Assembly (NCBI GenBank): GCA_002394535.1
Contig: DGUG01000099.1
Coordinates: 1 to 21,344, forward strand
Origin: Lachnospiraceae bacterium UBA4316
Lineage (GTDB): Bacteria > Bacillota > Clostridia > Lachnospirales > Lachnospiraceae
Reading direction: 5' to 3'
Length of the DNA: 21,344 bases
The notes under the pieces are model-generated. The model searched no databases, was not told the DNA's origin, and was given only the letters and a program-made list of their open reading frames with translations. The number at the start of each line of letters is the position of its first letter. Positions within the stretch are counted from its first letter, which is position 1. A program made the position numbers and the translations under genes. Below are positions 6,225 through 13,781 of the stretch, piece after piece.

Positions 6225-8467
6225 TATTCACCTTCTTCGGTAAATGTTACCGCGGTAGGACTGGTAGTCTCCCATGTCCCCTCAGCCGACAGATACGTTA
6301 TAGTGATAACGCCGCTCGGAATGTCGGTAATACCGCTCTTAGTTACCGTATAAGGGAATGATGTGGTCGAAAATCTTCCCAGCTCCTCTCCTGCGGGACT
6401 AAGTAATACAATAACAGCCTCCGAACCTCCCATAAAGTTGCTCGGTGCTCCTACCTGGACGGAACACGAGTAAGTCTTGGTCTTCTTGCCGAGACTGATC
6501 TTGATGTCTACACTGGTTCCTTTATCAACCGTCCCACCTGCTGCCGGAGTCTGAGATATTACTTTTCCCTTTTCAACCGTATCCGATTCTTCTTCCGCAA
6601 CAGTCCCGACGGACAGTCCTTCCTCTTCTATGACAACCTTTGCCTCCTCTTCGGTTTTCCCCGTAAGATCAGGCATGCTGACTGTTTCCACGCTCATTCC
6701 GGAACTAATTACAACAGTAACGGCGCTTCCCTTTGCCGCTGTAGTTGCTCCGAGAGGATTCTGGGATATTACTTTTCCTTTTTCAACACTGTCACTTTCC
6801 TGAAGCTGCTTCTGAAGTGTAAATCCCTCGTTATCAAGCATTACCTTTGCTTCCGCCTCGGTCATTCCAACCACGTCGGGAACAGTTACCCCGACAACTT
6901 TACCGCTCGATACAACAAGATTAAGAACCGTTCCGCTCTCTACTTCAGTATTGCCCTCTATATCCTGTGACTCAATGTAATCTTTGTCGTAAACAGTTGA
7001 TTCCTTGTAGGTTGCCTTGGCGGTAAGTCCGGCTTTGGTAAGTGCATCACTTGCCTCCGCTACCGTCATTCCTACAACATTCGGAACAATTGTTTTGCCC
7101 GACGAAATCTCCATGGTAAGTTCTTCCTGATCATCCCCTGAAGAATTCCCGGAAAATGCGCCGAATACTTTGCCTATAACAACCACCGCTATAATCGTTA
7201 TGACTATAGCTGCCACAACAAGAAGTATCGTTACGGCCTTCTCCATTTTAGGATCAACATCGTCATCCAGTTCATCCTCGTAATAACCGTCCTGCCGCTC
7301 TCTGTATGCTGATTTTTCTTTCTTGTTACTTTTCTTCTGGGGTGGCTGTGATTTTTTCTTTTCTTCTCTTTGAGTACTCTTTGAGTTCCTTATACCGAAT
7401 ACATCTTCGAACTCATCTTCCTCTTCATAATAATCATCTCTTCTTACACGTTCTCTTTCACTTTTACGCGATCTCGGAACATCCTCATCTTCTCTGATTC
7501 TATATCCTTCTTCAGCTATTGGGGAATTCTCGTATGCAGGCAGAATTCCGCTCTGCGTCTGCTGTCTGATCTGTTTTTTCTCAGTCTCTGATATATTCTT
7601 TGTACCACCTTCCGATGCAGGTTCCGAAATAATAACAAAGTCCTCATCGGGATTGGTAAGCGAATGTTTCAGGTCACGGATAAGCTGACCCACGTTTGCA
7701 TATCGTCTGTCAGGGTTCTTCTGGCAACACTTTGCTATTATCTTCTCAACGCTTATCGGGACGTCGGGTACATATACACGCGGCGAGGGCATTTCTTCCT
7801 GAATATGCTTTATTGCTACAGCAACTGTCGTTTCACCGTCAAATGGAACATGGCCGGTTATCATTTCAAACAATGTTATACCGATCGAGTAGATATCACT
7901 TTTTGCATCCGAATACCCGCCTCTTGCCTGCTCCGGCGAAGTGTAATGAACCGACCCCATTGCGTGCGAAGTCACGGTATTGCTTGTTGCTGCCTTGGCA
8001 ATACCGAAATCGGCGACCTTAACCTTACCTTCCTTGGATATGATAATATTCTGCGGTTTGATGTCACGATGAATGATACCGTTATTATGAGCGGCCTCTA
8101 TTCCCATCGAAACCTGAATGGCAATACTTACCGCTTCTTTTGCCGTCAGTCTGATCTTCTTTTCTATGTAATGTTTAAGGGTGATGCCTTCAACCAGTTC
8201 CATGACGAAGTAATACATCCTGTTTTCTTCGCCGACATCATACACATTTACTATATTGGGATGCATAAGCCCTGCTGCGGCCTGAGCCTCCGCTTTAAAT
8301 TTTGAAACGAAAACAGAGTCTGACGAAAACTCGCTCTTTAAAACTTTAATGGCCACAAATCTGTTCAGTTTATGGCACTTTGCCTTATAGACATCGGCCA
8401 TTCCGCCGCTGCCTATAAGTTCGAGTATTTCGTACCTGTCCCCTAAAAAAGTTCCTATTTCAAGCAT
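6224..8467 (-). CDS. prkC: Membrane PASTA-domain serine/threonine protein kinase (PrkC/PknB family)
   Basis: A 747-residue Hanks-type kinase that senses cell-wall fragments and phosphorylates cytoplasmic targets in growth, division and germination. The kinase domain covers residues 12-275: glycine loop GSGGMADVY, ATP-binding K41, HRDIKPQN with D135, DFG at 153-155, and an activation loop with several threonines (161-176) before SPEQA. A basic/acidic, low-complexity linker (about 280-405) leads to one transmembrane helix at about 408-430. Three extracellular PASTA domains follow (about 456-663), with recurring P-D/N-V-V-G-M and VEKGKVISQ motifs. An extra 80-residue C-terminal, beta-rich segment follows the last PASTA domain. 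A GGAG site precedes the ATG, 10 bp after the cognate phosphatase gene. Three PASTA repeats match B. subtilis PrkC. Confidence 0.96.
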   Translation of the reverse strand: MLEIGTFLGDRYEILELIGSGGMADVYKAKCHKLNRFVAIKVLKSEFSSDSVFVSKFKAEAQAAAGLMHPNIVNVYDVGEENRMYYFVMELVEGITLKHYIEKKIRLTAKEAVSIAIQVSMGIEAAHNNGIIHRDIKPQNIIISKEGKVKVADFGIAKAATSNTVTSHAMGSVHYTSPEQARGGYSDAKSDIYSIGITLFEMITGHVPFDGETTVAVAIKHIQEEMPSPRVYVPDVPISVEKIIAKCCQKNPDRRYANVGQLIRDLKHSLTNPDEDFVIISEPASEGGTKNISETEKKQIRQQTQSGILPAYENSPIAEEGYRIREDEDVPRSRKSERERVRRDDYYEEEDEFEDVFGIRNSKSTQREEKKKSQPPQKKSNKKEKSAYRERQDGYYEDELDDDVDPKMEKAVTILLVVAAIVITIIAVVVIGKVFGAFSGNSSGDDQEELTMEISSGKTIVPNVVGMTVAEASDALTKAGLTAKATYKESTVYDKDYIESQDIEGNTEVESGTVLNLVVSSGKVVGVTVPDVVGMTEAEAKVMLDNEGFTLQKQLQESDSVEKGKVISQNPLGATTAAKGSAVTVVISSGMSVETVSMPDLTGKTEEEAKVVIEEEGLSVGTVAEEESDTVEKGKVISQTPAAGGTVDKGTSVDIKISLGKKTKTYSCSVQVGAPSNFMGGSEAVIVLLSPAGEELGRFSTTSFPYTVTKSGITDIPSGVITITYLSAEGTWETTSPTAVTFTEEGE
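6551..6787 (-). repeat. Direct repeat within the PASTA region of the kinase gene
   Basis: Two 27-bp segments (6551-6577 and 6761-6787) match at 25 of 27 positions and are exactly 210 bp apart, or 70 codons, the period of the PASTA domain. They encode the VEKGKVISQ motif at the end of PASTA domains 2 and 3. This looks like internal duplication of PASTA units inside the gene, not a mobile repeat. Confidence 0.7.
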
Positions 8468-8477
8468 TTATCTCTCC

Positions 8478-9206
8478 TTATTGAGTTACCTCAACCAAAA
8501 CAACCCCTATATTATCTTTCCCACCGTTATGATTTGCCATTTTGATAAGATTCTCTGCCGCATCGGCAACATCTACTCCGCGACGCACTATCCTAAGTAT
8601 CTCATCATCATCAACCATGTTTGTAAGTCCGTCAGTACACATTAAAACAATGTCACCTGCATTCAGTTCAACCTCAAAGAAATCAATTTCGACATTAGGA
8701 GCAGCTCCGATTGCTCTCGTAATGATATTCTTATCGGGATGACCTTTTGCCTGCGTAGCATCGAGTGTTCCTTTTCTGACAAGTTCCGCAACAAGTGAAT
8801 GATCTTTTGTAACCTGAGTAATCGACTTGTCAATAAGGTACAACCGGCTGTCACCGACATTTGCCACATAGAGTACATCATCAGCAATCGTTGCTGCAAC
8901 ACAAGTCGTACCCATGCCTGCAAAATCAGGCTCCGAAGATGCCTTTTCATATATTTCCACATTCGCCACCGTTATGGCCTCACGGAGAATCTTGATAGGT
9001 GATCTGTCCTCACAAACCTCAACCTCACGTTCAATTGCTTTGACGGTATATGCCGAAGCATAATCCCCGGCCTTGTGTCCGCCCATTCCATCGGCAACTA
9101 TGAACAGATTATTCAGATTTCCGAGAGGATGCTCACAGGAATAAACCGTATCCTGATTGAGTTTCCTCCTTCTTCCGATATCCGTCATTGAATAAGTCTT
9201 AAGCAT
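8478..9206 (-). CDS. prpC: PP2C-family serine/threonine phosphatase (Stp/PrpC)
   Basis: A 242-residue cytoplasmic metal-dependent phosphatase that reverses the phosphorylation made by the PASTA kinase encoded next. Motifs in order: G11-x-x-R-x-x-N17-Q-D19, then the metal-binding VADGMGGHKAGDYA (D39, G40), VGDSRLYLI, TKDHSLVAELVRKG, LMCTDGLTNMVDDDEI and finally GGKDNIGVVLVEV. The frame extends to an ATG at 9230, but the ATG at 9206 is chosen because it has a strong AGGAG about 7 nt upstream and gives the usual MLKTYSMTDIG start. This leaves an 8-nt overlap with rlmN. The phosphatase-kinase pair in this order is universal in Bacillota. Confidence 0.95.
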   Translation of the reverse strand: MLKTYSMTDIGRRRKLNQDTVYSCEHPLGNLNNLFIVADGMGGHKAGDYASAYTVKAIEREVEVCEDRSPIKILREAITVANVEIYEKASSEPDFAGMGTTCVAATIADDVLYVANVGDSRLYLIDKSITQVTKDHSLVAELVRKGTLDATQAKGHPDKNIITRAIGAAPNVEIDFFEVELNAGDIVLMCTDGLTNMVDDDEILRIVRRGVDVADAAENLIKMANHNGGKDNIGVVLVEVTQ

Positions 9207-10260
9207 TTTGATCTCCTGTGTCGGTATCATTTATGAAACTACGGCGCAACTGCCCGCAGGATGCGGAAATATCGCGTCCCATTTCCCTTCTTATAGTAAC
9301 ATTTATATGGTTTTTTTCAAGTTTATTTTTAAGTGCCAGAGCGGCTTTGGGCCCTGTTGCACGATATGATCTTTCAGCTATCGGATTGACCGGAATAAGG
9401 TTTATATGCGAATTCACACTCCCCGCTATTCTAATCAGGCCTTGTGCATCTTCATCCGTGTCATTTACGCCCTCTATAAGGCTGTATTCAAAGGTAATGC
9501 GTCTGCCTGTCCTGTCAAAATAGTACCGGCAGGCATCAAGTATCTCTTCGAGGCTGTATTTATTGGCAACAGGCATTATCTGCCTTCTTTTTTCGTCAGT
9601 TGTCGCATGAAGCGATAAGGCAAGTGTAATTGCATATTTTCTGTCTGCAAGTTCGTACATTTTGGGCACAATTCCGCAAGTACTTGCGGTAATATTCCTG
9701 CAGCTTATATTCGCACCCTTTTTTTCGTTAACAAGTTCGATAAAATCCGTAAAATTCTCGTAATTATCAAGGGGTTCTCCGCTTCCCATGACAACAATGT
9801 GACTTACCCGCTCTCCTATATCGTTTTCAACCGAATAAACCTGTCCCGCCATTTCTCCGGCAGTAAGGTTTCTTGCCAGCCCATCTATCGTCGACGCACA
9901 AAATCTGCATCCCATACGGCATCCCACCTGTGAACTTATACAAACCGTATTTCCGTAGTCATACTTGAGCAGTACAGTCTCAATCACGTTTCCATCATGA
10001 AGCCTGTGAATGTATTTGCGGGTTCCGTCAAGTCCGGACACCAGAACTTTTACCGGTTTTGTACAGTATATTTCAAATTTTTCCGAAATCTTATCCCTAA
10101 ATTTCCCCGACAGATTCGTCATTAACGAAAAATCAGTGACTTTCTTGTTATGAAGCCAGTCAAACAACTGATCCGCACGAAACGGTTTTTCACCTATAAT
10201 CTCCATCTCTCGGCGCATCTGCTCATATGATAATGATCTTATATCCCTTTTATCGCTCAT
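9199..10260 (-). CDS. rlmN: 23S rRNA (adenine-2503-C2)-methyltransferase, radical SAM
   Basis: A 353-residue cytoplasmic radical-SAM enzyme that methylates C2 of A2503 in 23S rRNA and A37 in some tRNAs, affecting decoding accuracy. The 4Fe-4S cluster motif C-x3-C-x2-C is C114, C118 and C121 in GCRMGCRFC. The C-terminal cysteine that forms the methyl-carrier intermediate lies in ISASCGQLR (C335). An N-terminal helical accessory domain (FRADQLFDWLH) precedes the barrel, and the SAM-binding GSGEPLDNYE loop is intact. Intact Cys motifs and the MPVANKYSLEEIL segment fit RlmN rather than the resistance enzyme Cfr, which is also less likely given the context. The ATG overlaps the rsmB stop (ATGA). 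Confidence 0.96.
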   Translation of the reverse strand: MSDKRDIRSLSYEQMRREMEIIGEKPFRADQLFDWLHNKKVTDFSLMTNLSGKFRDKISEKFEIYCTKPVKVLVSGLDGTRKYIHRLHDGNVIETVLLKYDYGNTVCISSQVGCRMGCRFCASTIDGLARNLTAGEMAGQVYSVENDIGERVSHIVVMGSGEPLDNYENFTDFIELVNEKKGANISCRNITASTCGIVPKMYELADRKYAITLALSLHATTDEKRRQIMPVANKYSLEEILDACRYYFDRTGRRITFEYSLIEGVNDTDEDAQGLIRIAGSVNSHINLIPVNPIAERSYRATGPKAALALKNKLEKNHINVTIRREMGRDISASCGQLRRSFINDTDTGDQNA

Positions 10261-11573
10261 TTTACCAGTTTTCCGATAAAAAACCCGTCGGTAAGGGAAT
10301 CCTTCCCGTATAATTGAATATAACCCTCTCTGGCACTCGCATATTTAAGCCTGTCAGGAAGACGGTCATAAAAATCAACCGGCGTAAGTCCACACTCATC
10401 CGTAAGGAAGTCCATATTCCCCTGATTTTCCTCACAGGAACATGTGCATGTGCAAAGCATCAGTGTTCCTCCGGGTTTAACATACCTTACGGCATTGGTC
10501 AGTATGCTTCTTTGCAGTCCGACCAGCTCCCTAATGGAGTCCTCACTTAAATTGTATTTTATATCGTTTTTTCTTCCCATAACTCCGAGCCCCGAGCAGG
10601 GAACATCGGCGATTACAACATCGGCCATGCTGTCATATTCATTGTTGTATATCGTTGCATCCGATACCGCCGCATCAACATTTGAGAAGCCGCATCTTCT
10701 GATATTCTCCCGGATTTTTTCAACCTTGCCTTCTGACACGTCGAGTGCAATAACCCTCCCCGATCCGGCAATATCGGCCGCATGAAGTGATTTTCCGCCC
10801 GGAGCAGCACAAAGATCAAGGACAGTGTCACTTTCCCCGATACCTGCCACGAGACATACAAGCATAGAACTTATATCCTGAACACATATGCTTCCGTCGG
10901 CAAATGCCGGAATACTCGGAACCGATTCGTAGTCGTCAAGAATTACAGCGCATCCGCAAACATCCGATGCCCTTCCGTTGCATCCTTTTAACGCTTCGGA
11001 AACTGTTGTTCTGGATAAGTTGACCCGGGCGGTAACCGGGCGCGTGCTGACAGACAGTTCAAGCAATGTCACGGCATTTTCCTCACCCTGCTCGTTTATG
11101 AGTTTCCTGACGATCCATTTGGGACATGAGTATTTTACCGACATATATTCTATGATATCCGCATCATATTCAGGCCACGTTATGCCGTCCCGGTTTCTGA
11201 GTATATTCCTTAATATCCCGTTAACAAAGCCCGAAAGAGAGTTAAACCCTTTCTTTTTTGCAAGTTTTACAGTCTCGTTAACAGCCGCAAAATCGGCAAC
11301 ATCCATGTAGAGTATCTGATATGTTCCCATCCGCAGCAGTGTCCTTATCTGCTTTTTCATCTTAGATACAGGAACCTTACTATACAAATCAAGGACATAA
11401 TCGATTGTAATCCTCCTTTCGATCGTGCCCTCGATAAGCCTCTTTAGAAATCCTCTGTCATTTTTTTCAAGGTATGAATACTTGGCAAGTACATCCTTTG
11501 TGCCGGTTAATCCCAAGGTGTTGTTTTCAATATCCAGAAGTGCTTCATACGCTATGGTACGGACATCAGTCAC
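10257..11573 (-). CDS. rsmB: 16S rRNA (cytosine-967-C5)-methyltransferase
   Basis: A 438-residue SAM-dependent enzyme that makes m5C967 in 16S rRNA. The N-terminal ~130 residues form a NusB-like RNA-binding domain (EKNDRGFLKRLIEGTIERR, then GFVNGILRNIL). The methyltransferase domain has the SAM site LDLCAAPGGKS, an acidic ALDVSEGK loop, the DVPCSGLGVMGRKND motif with C326, and the nucleophile cysteine in LCTCTCSCEEN (C376, aligning with the family TC motif before E-E-N). Length is normal. The start overlaps the upstream peptidase gene by 8 nt and the stop overlaps rlmN by 4 nt. The cysteine-rich LCTCTCSC motif is unusual compared with the common YSTC/YATC form but keeps the catalytic position. 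Confidence 0.95.
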   Translation of the reverse strand: MTDVRTIAYEALLDIENNTLGLTGTKDVLAKYSYLEKNDRGFLKRLIEGTIERRITIDYVLDLYSKVPVSKMKKQIRTLLRMGTYQILYMDVADFAAVNETVKLAKKKGFNSLSGFVNGILRNILRNRDGITWPEYDADIIEYMSVKYSCPKWIVRKLINEQGEENAVTLLELSVSTRPVTARVNLSRTTVSEALKGCNGRASDVCGCAVILDDYESVPSIPAFADGSICVQDISSMLVCLVAGIGESDTVLDLCAAPGGKSLHAADIAGSGRVIALDVSEGKVEKIRENIRRCGFSNVDAAVSDATIYNNEYDSMADVVIADVPCSGLGVMGRKNDIKYNLSEDSIRELVGLQRSILTNAVRYVKPGGTLMLCTCTCSCEENQGNMDFLTDECGLTPVDFYDRLPDRLKYASAREGYIQLYGKDSLTDGFFIGKLVK

Positions 11574-12285
11574 GTCTGCTTCGTCCTCCCCGTGAAATAA
11601 GAATCAGCCGGATCAGCGACAGGATCGAAGCTGCCGCAGATGCAACGTATGTCATTGCTGCGCTCTTTAGTACCGCACGTGCTCCTCCAATCTCATTTTC
11701 CTCCAGTATTCCCATCCGGGAGAGAGTTTCAAGTGCTCTTTTGGATGCATCAAACTCAACCGGAAGAGTCACAATCTGAAATGCCACACCAAAAGCAAAT
11801 AATACAACTCCTATAAAAACAAGAGGTCTGAAAAAACTAATAATTAACCCAAGAATAACGATCCACAGACCGTATTTCGAACCGAAGTTGGCAGCCGGCA
11901 ATATCGCACTTCTTACCTTTAGCGGGAAATACTCCTCATTATGCTGCATTGCATGTCCGCATTCATGAGCGGCCACACTTATGGCTGCAACACTTGTGGA
12001 ATCATAAACCGTTTCAGAGAGGTTAACTGTCTTTGTTGAAGGATTGAAATTATCGGTAAGGCTTCCCGCAACCCTCTCTACCCTCACATCATATATTCCC
12101 TCCCGTTTAAGTATTGCTTCCGCCACCTGGGCTCCCGTAAGATTCGATGCGGAAAGCACCTTTGAATACTTGTTAAACGTGCTCTTTACCATTCCGGATG
12201 TAATAAGGCACAAAAGAGCACCTATAATCACCAATATATAACTTCCATCCATATACCCCATTCCATATGCCATATTAAGATTCAT
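11566..12285 (-). CDS. Membrane zinc metallopeptidase, YugP family
   Basis: A 239-residue membrane protein of the YugP-like neutral zinc metallopeptidase family. An N-terminal helix (about 17-33) is followed by a soluble part with the zinc-binding HECGH (H107, E108, H111) in SVAAHECGHAMQH. Two further hydrophobic stretches lie at about 140-175, then the PVEFDASKRALETL motif with the likely third zinc ligand, and a C-terminal helix rich in alanine and leucine (about 213-231). Substrates are not known; the family is probably involved in membrane protein turnover. It is inserted between fmt and rsmB, an arrangement seen in clostridia but absent in B. subtilis. It lies 10 bp after fmt and overlaps rsmB by 8 nt. 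Confidence 0.92.
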   Translation of the reverse strand: MNLNMAYGMGYMDGSYILVIIGALLCLITSGMVKSTFNKYSKVLSASNLTGAQVAEAILKREGIYDVRVERVAGSLTDNFNPSTKTVNLSETVYDSTSVAAISVAAHECGHAMQHNEEYFPLKVRSAILPAANFGSKYGLWIVILGLIISFFRPLVFIGVVLFAFGVAFQIVTLPVEFDASKRALETLSRMGILEENEIGGARAVLKSAAMTYVASAAASILSLIRLILISRGGRSRRD

Positions 12286-12295
12286 AGCAAATACC

Positions 12296-13243
12296 TCACA
12301 TTTCCTGTCCCAGCTTTGTTCCTTCAGGTGTACTGTTCCCCAGCAGAAAATCAGCCGCCGCCATTTCTTTTTTTCCTTCGGGCTGAAGCCGCGTTATCAG
12401 AAGAGTGCTTCCGTTTCCGCATGCAACCCTTATTCCGTCCTTTGACGTCCCTGTTACAACTCCGCACCCGGCTTTGATGCCGGGAATTGTTTCAACTTTG
12501 CACTGTTTTATCTTAAGCATCTTGCCGTTAAGATATGTAAATCCACCGGGCCACGGCGTAAATGCACGTATCATTCTCTCTATTTCTTCAGCCGTCCTTG
12601 TAAAATCAATACATCCCATTTCTTTTTTCAGTATTGGGGCATAGGTAGCTTTCGATTCGTCCTGCGGCATAGGCTGTACCCTGCTGTTCTCAATACTGTG
12701 CAAAGTTTCCACAATAAGCTTTGCTCCCGAATCCCGAAGCTTGGTAAACAGGCTCTCTCCTGTCTCATCCGGCGCTATATCCACTCTTGATGACGATATT
12801 ATATCGCCGGTATCAACGCCCTCATTCATCTGCTGAACAGTAACACCGGTGTACTTCTGTCCGTCATAAATTGCCCATTGTATAGGTGCGGCGCCTCTGT
12901 ATTGGGGAAGAAGCGACGCATGAACATTTATACACCCGTATTGCGGCAAATCCAAAATCTCTTTTGAGAGTATCTGCCCGAATGCAGCCACAACATATAT
13001 ATCCGCATCAATTCCGCGCAGAATTTCCACTTCTTCGGAAGCCTTAATCTTCACAGGCTGATACACTTTTATGCCATGTGCAAGCGCATACTCTTTAACA
13101 GGGCTCGGAATCAGAGTGCTGCTTCTGCCTTTTGGTTTGTCAGGCTGTGTTACTACTCCCACAACTTCGCCCACATCGCTATTTACTATTTCATCAAGTA
13201 TACCGACCGCAAAATCGGGAGTACCCATAAACAGAATCTTCAT
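12296..13243 (-). CDS. fmt: Methionyl-tRNA formyltransferase
   Basis: A 315-residue cytoplasmic enzyme that formylates initiator Met-tRNA using 10-formyltetrahydrofolate. The N-terminus MKILFMGTPDFAV is typical of the family. The folate-dependent formyltransferase core has NVHASLLPQYRGAAPIQWAI, which contains the catalytic Asn/His pair, then TGVTVQQMNEGVDTGDI with the catalytic aspartate. The C-terminal OB-fold domain (FTPWPGGFTYLNGKMLKI onward) binds the tRNA. Full length. The start overlaps the def stop by 4 nt, the usual def-fmt coupling, since deformylase removes the formyl group that this enzyme adds. Confidence 0.97.
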   Translation of the reverse strand: MKILFMGTPDFAVGILDEIVNSDVGEVVGVVTQPDKPKGRSSTLIPSPVKEYALAHGIKVYQPVKIKASEEVEILRGIDADIYVVAAFGQILSKEILDLPQYGCINVHASLLPQYRGAAPIQWAIYDGQKYTGVTVQQMNEGVDTGDIISSSRVDIAPDETGESLFTKLRDSGAKLIVETLHSIENSRVQPMPQDESKATYAPILKKEMGCIDFTRTAEEIERMIRAFTPWPGGFTYLNGKMLKIKQCKVETIPGIKAGCGVVTGTSKDGIRVACGNGSTLLITRLQPEGKKEMAAADFLLGNSTPEGTKLGQEM

Positions 13244-13746
13244 TCTTCTTCCTGTTCCTTAAGCAATTCCGCCAGTTCTTCGTTAGTCAGGAGCGGCCCG
13301 TTAACCTTTTCCACATACATATGACCGTCCAGATGCTCGATCTCATGCAAAAGTGCTCTTGCCAAAAGACCCTCTCCTTCCACCGTATACTCGTTCATTT
13401 GAGCATCAAGTGCTTTTACTTTTGCGTAATTAGGTCTTGTTACCCTTCCTACCTTTCCGGGCACAGACAGACAGCCTTCGTAATCCGTCTGTTCCCCATC
13501 CGTCTCAAGCACCTCGGGATTGATAAGGACAATGGGTCCATCCTGATACTCCTCTCCGGTATCAATCACTGCAATCCTCTTTAATATACCGACCTGAGGC
13601 GCAGCCAATCCCACGCCCTCGGCTTCGTACATCGTATCCAAAAGATCTTCTATAAGATCGAGAGTTCTCTGATTTACTTCCTTAACAGGTTTACACTTTT
13701 TGGACAGACATGCGTCCCCGATCTCTCTGATTTGTCTGAGTGCCAT
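13240..13746 (-). CDS. def: Peptide deformylase
   Basis: A 168-residue metalloenzyme that removes the N-formyl group from nascent proteins at the ribosome. All three signature motifs are present: GVGLAAPQVG (motif 1), EGCLSVPG with metal ligand C92 (motif 2) and HEIEHLDG with H134, E135 and H138 (motif 3). The short length and the EGCLS form with a C-terminal glutamate-rich tail suit the type I-like clostridial enzymes. It is followed by fmt with a 4-nt overlap and preceded by a 35-bp gap after priA, the largest spacer in the housekeeping operon; I see no terminator or clear promoter in that gap. Confidence 0.97.
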   Translation of the reverse strand: MALRQIREIGDACLSKKCKPVKEVNQRTLDLIEDLLDTMYEAEGVGLAAPQVGILKRIAVIDTGEEYQDGPIVLINPEVLETDGEQTDYEGCLSVPGKVGRVTRPNYAKVKALDAQMNEYTVEGEGLLARALLHEIEHLDGHMYVEKVNGPLLTNEELAELLKEQEEE

Positions 13747-13781
13747 ATTCTTCTCCTCTTACATTTCAATACAACCAGCCA

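Noticed and set aside
7664..8305. 213-residue open frame on the plus strand, opposite the kinase
   Set aside because: The opposite strand encodes the intact kinase domain with HRD and DFG motifs; this frame is a mirror of it with unusual Cys/Tyr content.
9199..10260. Cfr-type resistance methyltransferase instead of rlmN
   Set aside because: The gene is embedded in the conserved rsmB-rlmN-phosphatase-kinase order and carries the expected RlmN features, so acquired resistance is unlikely.
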